The position numbers were made by a program, and so were the translations under genes. A stretch of DNA of 64,000 bases from Larkinella sp049445795 (GTDB lineage: Bacteria > Bacteroidota > Bacteroidia > Cytophagales > Spirosomataceae): NCBI RefSeq assembly GCF_049445795.1, contig NZ_JBMSDT010000001.1, positions 62,001-126,000 on the forward strand. Direction: 5' to 3'. Positions 1-8,969 of this stretch are shown piece after piece (the first letter of the stretch is position 1; every line of letters starts with the position of its first letter). Below the pieces are notes generated by a model. The model was not told where the DNA came from. It did not search any database and saw only the letters and a list, made by a program, of their open reading frames with translations.

Positions 1-1
1 A

Positions 2-916
2 ACCGAACAATCGGCCGACTCGCCCACGATGCCGTCGGGCTCGTCGGAGTCCACCGAAGAAACCGCATCGAGTTCAGCCTCCGACACCGAAGCCACGGAT
101 GAAGGCGGTTCCCGGTCCACGTTCAACTACACGCCCCCAGCCCCGGAAAATGGCAAGCTGAAAGGCGTGGTTGAACTGGGAGCCAGCGGTTTTAACTCGT
201 TCATTATCAACGTTGATCCAAAAAAGAACTGGAAGTTGGAAAAAGCCGAGTTCGGCAATAGCCTGGTGCTCGAAAACATGGCGACCGATCAAGACATCCG
301 GGAAGGCCTGAAAAAGTACATTGCCCAGATGCTCAACTTCGGCGTGGCCGGTCGCGACATTCACTTTGTGGTCAGCTCGGGTGCCGTCAAAGCCGATAAT
401 ACGCAGAAAATTATCCGAGCGCTGAAGTCGCTGAACTACGTGGTCAATACCGTGACGCCCGAACAGGAAGGCAAGCTGGCACTGCGGTCGGTGCTGCCGA
501 AGGACTTTGAAAGCAATGCCTTTGTCGTCGACATTGGCTCCGGTAACACGAAGATTTCCTGGAAAGACGGCGGCCAAACGAAGGCCCTGGAAAGCTACGG
601 TGCCAAATACTTCCAGAACGGCGACGACGATGCGAAAGTTTACGATGAAGTGAAAGCCAAAGCGGAAGAAGTGCCGTCGGGCAACCGCAAAACCTGCTTC
701 ATCATCGGCGGGGTGCCCTTCGAACTGGCGAAGCAGGTCCGCAACGGCAAGGAACGCTACACGGTTTTGAACGCTCCGGCCGCGTACAAGGCCACCGAAG
801 CCAAGACCAAAGCCGGGGTGAACATCTACAAAGCCATCGCCGACGGCACCAACTGCGACCAGTTCGTATTCGACTGGGATGCAAACTTCACAATTGGGTA
901 TTTGCTGACGTTGTAA
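2..916 (+). CDS. Ppx/GppA-like ASKHA-fold protein (5' end outside window)
   Basis: The frame is open to the left edge, so the gene starts upstream; 304 codons are visible. The first ~35 residues are Ser/Thr/Glu-rich low complexity, a linker or tail. The rest has the Ppx/GppA order: a phosphate-1-like segment (VVELGASGFNSF), VVSSGAVKA, a PEQEGKLAL segment matching the catalytic Glu loop of exopolyphosphatases, FVVDIGSGNTKISW as phosphate-2, and an IIGGVPFELAK adenosine-like motif. Family members hydrolyse polyphosphate or (p)ppGpp. The long acidic leader and the short C-terminal half are atypical, so substrate is open. It is followed by a 36-nt-arm hairpin. Confidence 0.6.
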   Translation, partial: TEQSADSPTMPSGSSESTEETASSSASDTEATDEGGSRSTFNYTPPAPENGKLKGVVELGASGFNSFIINVDPKKNWKLEKAEFGNSLVLENMATDQDIREGLKKYIAQMLNFGVAGRDIHFVVSSGAVKADNTQKIIRALKSLNYVVNTVTPEQEGKLALRSVLPKDFESNAFVVDIGSGNTKISWKDGGQTKALESYGAKYFQNGDDDAKVYDEVKAKAEEVPSGNRKTCFIIGGVPFELAKQVRNGKERYTVLNAPAAYKATEAKTKAGVNIYKAIADGTNCDQFVFDWDANFTIGYLLTL

Positions 917-925
917 TTTGTATTG

Positions 926-1022
926 TTTCGCGGAGATTAGCGGAGTTGTTTAGAGTTAAGCGGAGATTTTTAAGAAATAATTCTCTGCTTAACTCTAAAC
1001 AACTCCGCTAATCTCCGCGAAA
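926..1022. repeat. Long intergenic inverted repeat (hairpin)
   Basis: Arms 926-961 and 987-1022 are perfect reverse complements over 36 nt; one further mismatch-containing extension makes the arms about 41 nt. The unit is built from GGAGATTAGC / GGAGTTGTTTAGAGTTAAGC words. It lies 10 nt after the Ppx-like stop and ends just before the next start codon. It could act as a terminator or RNA-processing hairpin. It is the same architecture as the hairpins at 7.7, 15.7, 27.6 and 54.8 kb but a different sequence. Confidence 0.85.
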
Positions 1023-1035
1023 TAACCTCTTGAAA

Positions 1036-1539
1036 ATGACCCTCCAGGATTTCTTCAACGCTGTATCTACCAACCCTGCCCTGCTGACGGTTTTGCTGCT
1101 GTCGGTTCCGGCGCTGGCGTTCGTGGTCAATCTATGGTCGGGCGAGCGGGCGGAGGAAATCTGGCGGTGGCGGTTTGTGTATGCCACACTGGTGTACCTG
1201 GCCTGCGTTCCCGGTATTTTTGCGCTGACGCTCAATATCTACCTGTTTCTGTTCGAGCGTCAAAGCATCTGGCGCACGAACCTCGTCACGCAGGTGTTGC
1301 CGGTACTCACGATGGTCGCGACACTCCTCCTCATCAAGCGAAAACTGCCGTTCGACTACATCCCCGGTTTTGGCAAACTATCCGGTTTCATGACGCTGAT
1401 TGCGGCCGTTATTGGCATTCTCTGGTTTATCGACCGCACCCGGATTTACGCCGTCACCTACATCCCGTTTGCTTACATCCTGATTGGTTTTGTCGGACTG
1501 CTCTTGCTGATTCGGTTTGGCTGGAGCAAGTTGTTTTAG
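1036..1539 (+). CDS. Small integral membrane protein, unknown function
   Basis: A 167-residue protein with about five hydrophobic segments (residues ~15-32, 48-70, 83-100, 113-130, 140-160), so an inner-membrane protein. The ATG at 1036 is preferred over an in-frame TTG at 1030. The leader contains the outer arm of the 926-1022 hairpin, which may influence translation. No family is recognised with certainty. It lies alone between the Ppx-like gene and the agmatine deiminase gene. Confidence 0.7.
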   Translation: MTLQDFFNAVSTNPALLTVLLLSVPALAFVVNLWSGERAEEIWRWRFVYATLVYLACVPGIFALTLNIYLFLFERQSIWRTNLVTQVLPVLTMVATLLLIKRKLPFDYIPGFGKLSGFMTLIAAVIGILWFIDRTRIYAVTYIPFAYILIGFVGLLLLIRFGWSKLF

Positions 1540-1667
1540 TCAGTTTTAGGTAGTAGCTCAATCTGGCCCGTCATTTTTTCCTCAAATCAGGCTTTTAAAT
1601 ACTTCCTTCATTTATACTCAAAGTGGCAGTCTTTTATACAGACAAGCCATCAATCCTACAATTTTTG

Positions 1668-1675
1668 TAGTTTTG
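1668..1675 (+). promoter_or_regulatory. Bacteroidota-type -7 box (TAGTTTTG)
   Basis: Matches the TAnnTTTG consensus used by the primary sigma factor of Bacteroidota. It sits 25 nt upstream of the agmatine deiminase ATG in a 160-nt AT-rich gap. No convincing -33 TTTG is seen at the usual spacing. Confidence 0.45.
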
Positions 1676-1700
1676 CGACAAAATTGGCGTTTGTTGACAC

Positions 1701-2780
1701 ATGGCTATTGATTCTCTCAAACATACATCGAGCAGTCTTTTCATCCCCGCTCAGCACGGTTTTTATTTTCCGGCTGAATGGCACTCGCACGTCGCGACCT
1801 GGCTCAGTTGGCCGCATACCGAAGCCTCCTGGTCAAACGAACGGCAGGAGTTGATGTTTCCGGCCTATATCGAGTTTATCCGGACCATCAGCCAGAGCGA
1901 GCAGGTCTGCATCAACGCCCACAACGAAACCGTCATGCAGGCGGCTAAAATGCGGTTGTTGCTGGCCGGAGTCGACCTGTCGAACGTCACGCTGCTCCCC
2001 CATCCCACCAACGATTCCTGGTGTCGCGACCATGGCCCGGCCTTTCTGATCAACCCGATTTCGAAGGAACGGATGATCGTCAACTGGGGCTACAACGCCT
2101 GGGGCGGCAAGTATCCACCCTACGACCGCGATGACTTGATTCCGGTCGAGATTGCGCATTACCGGGGCTTGCCGTACGTCAATCCGGGCATCGTCATGGA
2201 AGGCGGTTCGGTCGAGTTCAACGGCAGGGGGACGGTTTTGACCAGCCGGGCCTGTCTGCTGAACCAAAACCGCAATGCCCACCTGACCCAGGCGCAGATC
2301 GAGCGGTTTTTGTGCGATTACTACGGTGTCGAGCAGGTATTGTGGGTCGAAGAAGGCATCGTGGGCGACGATACCGACGGACACATCGACGACACGGTCC
2401 GGTTTGTGAACGAAGATACCGTCGTGGTGGCAACGGAAACCAATCCGAACGACGAAAACTACGCGTTCCTGGAAGAGATTCACCGGGATCTGAAGGCAAT
2501 GCGGCTCCCGAACGGCAAGCAACTGAACATCGTGGAATTGCCGATGCCTGACCCAGTGATCAGCGACGACCTGCGGCTTCCGGCCTCTTACGCCAACTTT
2601 TACATTTCGAACGGCACCGTGATTGTGCCCACGTTCCGGTGCGCGAAGGACCAAACCGCCCTCGATATTCTGGAACGTTGTTTCCCCGACCGGAAAGTCG
2701 TCGGCATCGATGCCACCGAAATCGTCTGGGGATTGGGCACTTTTCATTGTTTAAGCCAACAGGAACCCGCTATCGACTGA
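1701..2780 (+). CDS. aguA: Agmatine deiminase family protein
   Basis: A 359-residue member of the guanidino-modifying (pentein) superfamily that converts agmatine to N-carbamoylputrescine and ammonia in polyamine synthesis. Visible motifs are WCRDHGP (residues ~108-113), MEGGSVEFNG with the catalytic Glu, CLLNQNRN, GDDTDGHIDD with the catalytic His, and a C-terminal GLGTFHC that holds the nucleophilic Cys (~350). Length is normal for the family. It is cytoplasmic. The stop overlaps the next start in TGATG, so the two are probably translationally coupled. Confidence 0.9.
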   Translation: MAIDSLKHTSSSLFIPAQHGFYFPAEWHSHVATWLSWPHTEASWSNERQELMFPAYIEFIRTISQSEQVCINAHNETVMQAAKMRLLLAGVDLSNVTLLPHPTNDSWCRDHGPAFLINPISKERMIVNWGYNAWGGKYPPYDRDDLIPVEIAHYRGLPYVNPGIVMEGGSVEFNGRGTVLTSRACLLNQNRNAHLTQAQIERFLCDYYGVEQVLWVEEGIVGDDTDGHIDDTVRFVNEDTVVVATETNPNDENYAFLEEIHRDLKAMRLPNGKQLNIVELPMPDPVISDDLRLPASYANFYISNGTVIVPTFRCAKDQTALDILERCFPDRKVVGIDATEIVWGLGTFHCLSQQEPAID

Positions 2781-3118
2781 TGCAGTATAACCAGAAACTT
2801 TTTCGCTCCATTGCCAATACCGAAAACGGCGAAGTGAGTGCTGCAACCACGTTCTGGTATCACCAGGAAGGCGAGGTCGTCTGGGCCGACTACCGGGGCG
2901 GCTCGGTGGTCAAAGGGCACCTGATCGCGAAAATTCTGCCTGGTGGCGAACTGGACATGGTCTACCAACACCTGAACACGGGCGGGGAATTTCGGACGGG
3001 CGTTTGCCATTCGATTCCCGAACTACTGCCCGATGGGCGCATTCGGTTGCACGAACGCTGGCGGTGGACCAACGGCGACGGTTCGGAAGGCACCTCGATT
3101 ATTGAAGAAGTTCGCTGA
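2780..3118 (+). CDS. Small soluble protein of the type labelled N-acetylglutamate synthase-like
   Basis: 112 residues starting MQYNQKLF. The ATG overlaps the agmatine deiminase stop by one base (TGATG), which fixes the start; a longer in-frame reading from 2639 is rejected because it runs inside the deiminase gene. It resembles a short conserved beta-rich family whose database name refers to N-acetylglutamate synthase, but it has no acetyltransferase fold that I can see and the name should not be trusted. Coupling to agmatine deiminase suggests a role near arginine/polyamine metabolism, which is inference only. Confidence 0.7.
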   Translation: MQYNQKLFRSIANTENGEVSAATTFWYHQEGEVVWADYRGGSVVKGHLIAKILPGGELDMVYQHLNTGGEFRTGVCHSIPELLPDGRIRLHERWRWTNGDGSEGTSIIEEVR

Positions 3119-3127
3119 TTGACTCGT

Positions 3128-3811
3128 ATGAAACTGTACCATCTCGTCCTGATTTTGCTCCTTTCGGCCTGCGCCAGCCCCAAACCGCTGACCGCCGAAA
3201 TGAAGCTGGGTAGCCTGAAAGCCGTCAACCTCGAAGAAACCATCACCCGGAAAGACGAGCTGATGATGACCTGGTCGCTGACGGCCTTCGACAGTCGGAA
3301 TAAGCTGGTGGGCGTAGCTTCCAGCGCCTGGGGCGTCGAAACCATCAGGAAAGGGGCGGTTTTATCGTTCGCCAGTCAGGCGCCGGTCCAGGTGATGATT
3401 CCGAAAGGCGGCAAGGTTGTTGCTTCTCTGGTACTGATCGAAGTCGATGATTACACCCAGGCGCAGCAGTTGATCCGGCGGATTCGCGACATCAACGGCT
3501 GGATGCAGGTTCCGGCCGGTTTTTTCGAACTGGGTACGGAATTATTGACGCCCCTGAAATACGTGACTACGGCGCTGACGGCTGCGGGGCTGGGGGTTCA
3601 GGTGGCCGACCGGCTGGACAAAGACGACATCCTCGGCCAGAGCAGCGTCGAGATTCACGATCAGGCCGATTCCCGCAAAACGAAATCGCCGTCGGTCACT
3701 CACGTTCCGGCCCGGTTTACGGGGCGGCATCTGCGCGATTCGTTCGAATATGCCGTTGAATACGACATTCACCTGAAACGCATGAAAATAAAGCCTGCTT
3801 CAGGACGTTAA
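3128..3811 (+). CDS. Lipoprotein of unknown function
   Basis: 227 residues. Starts at the ATG in 3128 (an in-frame TTG lies 9 nt upstream) because that gives a compact signal MKLYHLVLILLLSAC with a lipobox LSAC at Cys15. The mature part is mixed alpha/beta with a TM-like stretch around residues 140-160 (LKYVTTALTAAGLGVQVA). No recognised domain. It begins 9 nt after the preceding stop, so likely in one transcript with the agmatine deiminase. Confidence 0.7.
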   Translation: MKLYHLVLILLLSACASPKPLTAEMKLGSLKAVNLEETITRKDELMMTWSLTAFDSRNKLVGVASSAWGVETIRKGAVLSFASQAPVQVMIPKGGKVVASLVLIEVDDYTQAQQLIRRIRDINGWMQVPAGFFELGTELLTPLKYVTTALTAAGLGVQVADRLDKDDILGQSSVEIHDQADSRKTKSPSVTHVPARFTGRHLRDSFEYAVEYDIHLKRMKIKPASGR

Positions 3812-3837
3812 AATTAGATAGAACATGTAAACAAACG

Positions 3838-6261
3838 ATGCACTGTCTTTCGTCCAGGTTCTACGTTCCAGGCTCCGTGTGCACTAATCCCAACAAACCG
3901 TATTTATCGTACTTACCGCAATTGTTTTCCGTTTTGACTTCCATTCGACTCTCCCAAAAAGCACCCGGCGTTCTACTTTTCTGCACCTTACTGGCGGGCT
4001 GCAAATCCTCCGCGCCGGTGGTGACCAAAGCGCCTGAGCCCGTCATTCTGAAGCTGGGGACCAAGGCGTTTACGACCGATGAGTTTTTTCAGTCGTTTAC
4101 CAAAAACCAGATCAGCGGAGATTCATCGCGCCGGACCGATTTGCGTGAATACATCGATCTGTTCACAAACCTGAAGTTGAAAGTGCTGGCCGCCGAACAG
4201 GAAGGCCGGGATACCACGGAAGGTTTTCGGGAAGAGATTGCAACCTACCGTAAACAATTGGCTCAGTCGTACCTCAACGATAAAGAGGTCATTGAACGAT
4301 TAACAGCCGAAGCGTACGAGCGATTGAAAGAGGAAGTCAGCGTTTCGCATATTTTATTCGCTGTGCCGGAAGATGCCGCCCCGGCCGACACCCTGGCGGC
4401 TTACCAGTCCGCGTTCGATGTGCGGAAACAACTGCTGGCTGGGACCGATTTTTCAACAGCCGCCCGCCAATACTCAAAAGACCCGACAGCCGCCACCAAC
4501 GGCGGGCATCTGGGCTATCTGACGGCTTTTCAGGTAGTGTACCCCATCGAAACGGCCGCTTACACGACACCAGTCGGCAGCATCTCGGCTCCGGTTCGTT
4601 CCCGTTCGGGTTATCACCTGGTGAAAGTGCTTGACAAACGACCCAGCCGGGGCAAGGTGCAGGTGGCACACATTTTGGTCAGGATCAGCCCGAGCGCAGC
4701 GAGTTCAGGTGCCGGTGACGAAGGGCAGAAAGCCGCCAAAGCCCGCATCGATGAAGCCTATACCCGGTTAGAAAAAGGCGAACCGTTCGACGCCCTGGTG
4801 AAAGAGTTTTCCGACGACCGCGAGTCGCGCAACTCCGGCGGGGTGTTACCCGTCTTTGGAGTGGGGCAGATGGTACAGCCGTTCGAAGAAGCGGCCTACA
4901 GCCTGACCAAACCGGGCAGCTATTCGAAACCGTTCCAGAGCAATTACGGCTGGCACATTGTCCGGCTGATCGAGCGGCAACCCCTGGAATCGTTCGAGTC
5001 GATGGCGAGCACCCTGCGGCAAAAAGTAGTCACCGATACACGGGGCGAAATTGTCCGGCAAGCCCTCGTTGAACGGCTCCGGAAAACCTATTCCGTGGTC
5101 GAATCACCCGATGTGCTGGTCAAAACGCTGGCCCTGGCCGACAGCAGTTTGCTGGCCGGAAAATGGAAATTACCAGCTAAACTGGACCCGGCAATTGACA
5201 AAAAACCGATTGTGCTCGTGAATAAGCAGCCCTACACAGCCAACGAGTTTCTGGAAACCGTCGTCCGGCGGCAACAGCCCCGCCGAGCGCCCGCGTCGTC
5301 GGCCACGGTGCAGATGGAGCGGTTGTTCCGGCGGTTTGTCGACGATAAGCTGATTGAACAGGAAGAAGCCGGGTTGGAAAAAAAATACCCGGAATTCCGG
5401 TCATTGATGAACGACATTCGCGATGGGGTGCTGCTCTCGCAGGTGATGGAAACCAACGTCTGGGAAAAGTCTCTGACCGATTCGCTGGGGCAACGGACGG
5501 TTTATGACGCCAACAGGGAAAAATACCGCTACGACCAGCGGGCAGTAGCTTCGGTGCTGGTTGCGTCCAACGATGAAACGGTTCAACAGGCATCGGAAAT
5601 GCTGGCAAAAAGTCCGTATCCGCTTCGTCGGTCGGTGGAAGAATTGGCTTATGGCGTCAACCAAACGGCGCTGACACCCCGTCAGCGGGAAACGTTGTTT
5701 GATCTGTTGGTGTTAATGATCAAGAATTCGGATTACATTGTGGAAGTCGCGGGCTCGGCCGACCCGACCGAACGGGACACGGTTTCGGCCAGCCGAATTC
5801 GGACGGTGGTTAACTTCCTGACGGCCAACCGCATCCCCATTGTCCGGATCATGGAAAAAGACCACGGCAAGTTTCGGCCGGGTACAACGGGCAAAAATGA
5901 CAAGGCCCGGCGCGTGACGTTTCAGTTGTATTCGACGTCCAAAAAAGACGTAGAGAAGATTCTGAATGCGAAAGAACCGGGGACCGTCAAGCTCACCGAA
6001 GGTATTTTTGCCAAAGGGACCAATCCTTACCTCGATGCCGTCAACTGGGAACCGGGTACAACAACCATCCGGCGTGACGGCAAGGTGGCCCTGATCACCA
6101 TCGACCGGGTGGAAGCCCCCCGGACGAAAACGTTTGAGGAAGCTCGGGGCGCCGTTATCAACGACTACCAGGCGATACTGGAAAAGCAGTGGCTCGACCG
6201 ACTGAAGCAGCAGTATCCCGTTCAATTGAACGAGGAAGAAGTCCGGAAGCTGGCGAAATAA
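3838..6261 (+). CDS. PpiC/parvulin-type peptidylprolyl isomerase lipoprotein (PrsA/SurA-like foldase)
   Basis: 807 codons. It carries two parvulin rotamase domains, about residues 168-268 (SVSHILF... YHLVKV) and 276-380 (VQVAHILV... WHIVRLIE), then a ~400-residue helical C-terminal region. A lipobox LLAGC at Cys55 makes it a periplasm-facing lipoprotein. The N-terminus before the signal is unusually long; the true start may be a TTG at 3934, leaving a normal 22-residue signal. Paired with a second parvulin gene and a MoxR gene downstream, it probably helps outer-membrane protein folding. Confidence 0.85.
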   Translation: MHCLSSRFYVPGSVCTNPNKPYLSYLPQLFSVLTSIRLSQKAPGVLLFCTLLAGCKSSAPVVTKAPEPVILKLGTKAFTTDEFFQSFTKNQISGDSSRRTDLREYIDLFTNLKLKVLAAEQEGRDTTEGFREEIATYRKQLAQSYLNDKEVIERLTAEAYERLKEEVSVSHILFAVPEDAAPADTLAAYQSAFDVRKQLLAGTDFSTAARQYSKDPTAATNGGHLGYLTAFQVVYPIETAAYTTPVGSISAPVRSRSGYHLVKVLDKRPSRGKVQVAHILVRISPSAASSGAGDEGQKAAKARIDEAYTRLEKGEPFDALVKEFSDDRESRNSGGVLPVFGVGQMVQPFEEAAYSLTKPGSYSKPFQSNYGWHIVRLIERQPLESFESMASTLRQKVVTDTRGEIVRQALVERLRKTYSVVESPDVLVKTLALADSSLLAGKWKLPAKLDPAIDKKPIVLVNKQPYTANEFLETVVRRQQPRRAPASSATVQMERLFRRFVDDKLIEQEEAGLEKKYPEFRSLMNDIRDGVLLSQVMETNVWEKSLTDSLGQRTVYDANREKYRYDQRAVASVLVASNDETVQQASEMLAKSPYPLRRSVEELAYGVNQTALTPRQRETLFDLLVLMIKNSDYIVEVAGSADPTERDTVSASRIRTVVNFLTANRIPIVRIMEKDHGKFRPGTTGKNDKARRVTFQLYSTSKKDVEKILNAKEPGTVKLTEGIFAKGTNPYLDAVNWEPGTTTIRRDGKVALITIDRVEAPRTKTFEEARGAVINDYQAILEKQWLDRLKQQYPVQLNEEEVRKLAK

Positions 6262-6360
6262 TCAGATTCTTAACATGTTTTAACAGATTCGGCAGTTAAT
6301 TCTATCAATAATTCTTGCCGAAATCCGTAATATTGGATAACAAACCTGAATACGATTTTA

Positions 6361-7722
6361 ATGAAATCACCTCTTTTCTTCCTTTGCATGCTGGCTATGC
6401 TGCTGGCTTTGGGAACCTCGCCCGGTTTTTCGCAGGGAAAAGGCATTAGTTTGAACAAGATCATTGCGAAAGTCGACAACTATTATGTCCTGAAATCGGA
6501 TCTTGAGCAAACCCGCCAGTCGTACGCGCAGCAGAACCAGAAAGCCCCGGCCGACTGCCAGATTCTGGAAAGCCTGGTGGTGCAGAAAGTGCTGCTGGCC
6601 AAGGCCGAGATTGACTCCGTGACGGTCGACGACAAGCTTATCGACAGCCAGATGGACAGCCGGATGTCGTACATGGTGCAACAATTCGGTTCGGAGAAGA
6701 ACCTGGTGGAAGCCTACGGCAAGAGCATTGAAGCCCTGAAAAGCGAACTCCGCTCGGAGGTAAAGGAACAGATGCTGGGCCAACGGATGCAGACTAAAAT
6801 CACGGACGAAGTAAAGGTCAGCCCGAACGAAGTCCGGAAGTTTTTCAACGCAATCCCGAAAGACAGTTTGCCCTATATTCCGGCCGAGGTCGAAATTGGC
6901 CACATCGTCCGGCTGGCGAAAGTGACCAAGGAACAGCGCGACGAACTGCGGAAACGCCTGCTGGCCCTGCGGGAGCGTGTCGAAAAAGGGGAAGACTTTG
7001 CTAAACTGGCGACTGAATTTTCGGAAGATGTGGGTTCGGCCCCGAAAGGCGGGAGCCTCGGTTTTGCCAAACGGGGGGCGATGGTACCCGAATTTGAGGG
7101 AGCCGCCCTGAAGCTGAAACCGGGCGAAATGTCGGACATTGTGGAGTCGGAATACGGGCTTCACCTGATTCAGTTGATCGAGGTTCGCGGGGCGGAATAC
7201 CACGCCCGGCACATTCTGCTCCGGCCCGACTACAACCGGCTCGACCTGTCGGAACCCCGGCGGTTTCTGGACAGCCTGCGCACGCTGATCGTGGCCGATA
7301 GTATCAAGTTTGAAAAAGCCGCCAAAGACTTCTCCGAAGACAAAGCCACCGCCGACGCGGGCGGGGTCATCCGCGATCCGCAGTCGAATAGCTCCCTCCT
7401 GCCGCTGGATCAGAACATGGACTACACCTTGTACATGACGCTGGACACCATGAAAGTAGGCTCCATCAGCCAACCGATGGATTACCGCCTTGAAGACGGC
7501 AAAAGCGCCGTTCGGCTGCTGTATTACAAACGGAAGGTCGCCCCGCATACAGCCAGCATTAAGGACGATTACGAAAAAATTGCCAACATCGTTCTGGTCA
7601 ACAAGAAGAACAAAGCCATCGACGAATGGTTCCGAAAAGCCGTCAGCGATGTCTACATCAACGTCGATCCCGAGTACGAAAGTTGCCGAATTCTCGGCTC
7701 CGTTAAAACCGAAGGACCTTAA
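6361..7722 (+). CDS. SurA-like periplasmic peptidylprolyl isomerase
   Basis: 453 residues with a cleavable signal (about residues 1-25, ending GFSQG). An N-terminal SurA-type helical region includes LNKIIAKVDNYYVLKSDLEQ. A parvulin domain follows at ~176-273 (EIGHIVRLA... YGLHLIQLIEV), then a second, more divergent one at ~278-385 (YHARHILLRP... SAVRLLYYKR). SurA escorts and folds outer-membrane barrel proteins. The stop at 7722 abuts a 38-nt-arm hairpin. Confidence 0.88.
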   Translation: MKSPLFFLCMLAMLLALGTSPGFSQGKGISLNKIIAKVDNYYVLKSDLEQTRQSYAQQNQKAPADCQILESLVVQKVLLAKAEIDSVTVDDKLIDSQMDSRMSYMVQQFGSEKNLVEAYGKSIEALKSELRSEVKEQMLGQRMQTKITDEVKVSPNEVRKFFNAIPKDSLPYIPAEVEIGHIVRLAKVTKEQRDELRKRLLALRERVEKGEDFAKLATEFSEDVGSAPKGGSLGFAKRGAMVPEFEGAALKLKPGEMSDIVESEYGLHLIQLIEVRGAEYHARHILLRPDYNRLDLSEPRRFLDSLRTLIVADSIKFEKAAKDFSEDKATADAGGVIRDPQSNSSLLPLDQNMDYTLYMTLDTMKVGSISQPMDYRLEDGKSAVRLLYYKRKVAPHTASIKDDYEKIANIVLVNKKNKAIDEWFRKAVSDVYINVDPEYESCRILGSVKTEGP

Positions 7723-7724
7723 GG

Positions 7725-7822
7725 GAGTTAAGAGTTAAGAATGAAGAGTTATGAGTTGGCTCTGCCACTTTACAGGAAACGGCGGAGCCAACTCTTAACT
7801 CTTCATTCTTAACTCTTAACTC
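7725..7822. repeat. GAGTTA-unit hairpin between parvulin and MoxR genes
   Basis: Arms 7725-7762 and 7785-7822 (38 nt each) are reverse complements with one mismatch. The arm is a chain of GAGTTAA / GAATGAA / GAGTTAT words ending in TTGGCTC. Further CTTAACTC units continue to about 7845, 9 nt before the MoxR start codon. The loop is 22 nt. See the related copies at 15.7, 27.6 and 54.8 kb. Confidence 0.85.
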
Positions 7823-7853
7823 TTATTTCTTAACTCTTAACTCCTATCTCCCT

Positions 7854-8819
7854 GTGGTACAGTACAACTCTGATGTGGCGGCTGCTGAAGCGCTGAATGA
7901 AGCATATAAAAAATTAACCGGCGAGATTTCGAAGGTGGTCATTGGGCAGGAAGAAACCGTTCGGCTGTTGCTAACAGCCATTTTTTGCCAGGGACACTGT
8001 TTGCTGGTAGGCGTTCCGGGGCTAGCAAAAACATTGCTCATCCAGACCATTGCGGGGGCTCTCGACCTGAGTTTCAACCGGATTCAGTTTACGCCGGACC
8101 TGATGCCGTCGGACATTCTGGGTTCCGAAACACTCGATCAGGAACGGCGGTTCAAGTTCATCAAAGGACCGGTTTTTGCCAACATCATCCTGGCCGATGA
8201 GATCAACCGGACCCCGCCCAAGACGCAGTCGGCGCTGCTGGAAGCCATGCAGGAGTACGCCGTGACGATTGCCGGTCAGAAGTACCCGCTCGACCGCCCT
8301 TTCTTCGTACTGGCTACGCAGAACCCCATCGAACAAGAAGGAACCTATCCGCTGCCGGAAGCCCAGTTGGACCGGTTTATGTTCAATGTCTTTCTGGACT
8401 ATCCGTCGTACAAATCCGAACTGGACATTGTTAAATCAACGACCTCCGACCAGCGCTATCAAGTGCAGAAAGTGATTTCGGGCGACGAGATCACGGCGTT
8501 CCAGCATCTGGTTCGTCGGGTGCCGGTCGTCGATAATGTGGTCGAGTACGCGGTTTCGCTGGTGCATAAAACCCGGCCCAATACTGAATTGGCCGCGCCG
8601 GATACGAATACATACCTCGAATGGGGTGCCGGACCACGGGCCTCTCAGTCGCTGATTCTGGCGGCCAAATGCAACGCGCTGCTCAATGGCAAATACTCGC
8701 CCGACATTGAAGACGTTCGGGCGGTCGCACTTCCGATTCTGCGGCACCGGATCGTCCGAAACTTCAAGGCCGAAGCGGAAGGCATCTCGGTCGAACAATT
8801 GGTTAAACGACTTCTCTAA
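7854..8819 (+). CDS. MoxR family AAA+ ATPase
   Basis: 321 residues. Walker A is GVPGLAKT (residues 53-60), Walker B ILADEINR (~111-118), sensor motif ATQNPIEQEGTYPLPEAQLDRF, and a lid domain near the C-terminus. MoxR ATPases act as chaperone-like activators, often with VWA-domain and DUF58 proteins; none is adjacent here. The start is GTG (no upstream ATG in frame) immediately after the hairpin units, so no ribosome binding site distinct from the repeat is available. A clear terminator follows. Confidence 0.9.
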   Translation: MVQYNSDVAAAEALNEAYKKLTGEISKVVIGQEETVRLLLTAIFCQGHCLLVGVPGLAKTLLIQTIAGALDLSFNRIQFTPDLMPSDILGSETLDQERRFKFIKGPVFANIILADEINRTPPKTQSALLEAMQEYAVTIAGQKYPLDRPFFVLATQNPIEQEGTYPLPEAQLDRFMFNVFLDYPSYKSELDIVKSTTSDQRYQVQKVISGDEITAFQHLVRRVPVVDNVVEYAVSLVHKTRPNTELAAPDTNTYLEWGAGPRASQSLILAAKCNALLNGKYSPDIEDVRAVALPILRHRIVRNFKAEAEGISVEQLVKRLL

Positions 8820-8827
8820 ACAACCTC

Positions 8828-8858
8828 AGGCGGATCGAAAAGTCCGCCTTTTCTTTTT
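8828..8858 (+). terminator. Intrinsic terminator after the MoxR gene
   Basis: Stem AGGCGGA / TCCGCCT (8828-8834, 8843-8849) with an 8-nt loop, followed by a T-rich run TTTCTTTTT. Confidence 0.85.
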
Positions 8859-8969
8859 ATTTTAGATGAATTCGGGTGCGCATCGGCACCGGTTACTAAA
8901 TCGGTTTGCATCCGTCTGAACGGACAGGTAAGTTGTGCCCAAAACCACGCTACTCCATACCTTTACCGG

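Noticed and set aside
6367..7548. A 393-codon open frame on the minus strand opposite the SurA-like gene
   Set aside because: Antisense to a clear parvulin gene; composition is typical of reverse-frame reading in high-GC codons (Phe/Val/His/Gln-rich) and no start or domain fits.
7725..7850. Tandem units read as a CRISPR array
   Set aside because: Units are 6-8 bp and pair as a hairpin; no spacers of equal length and no cas genes.
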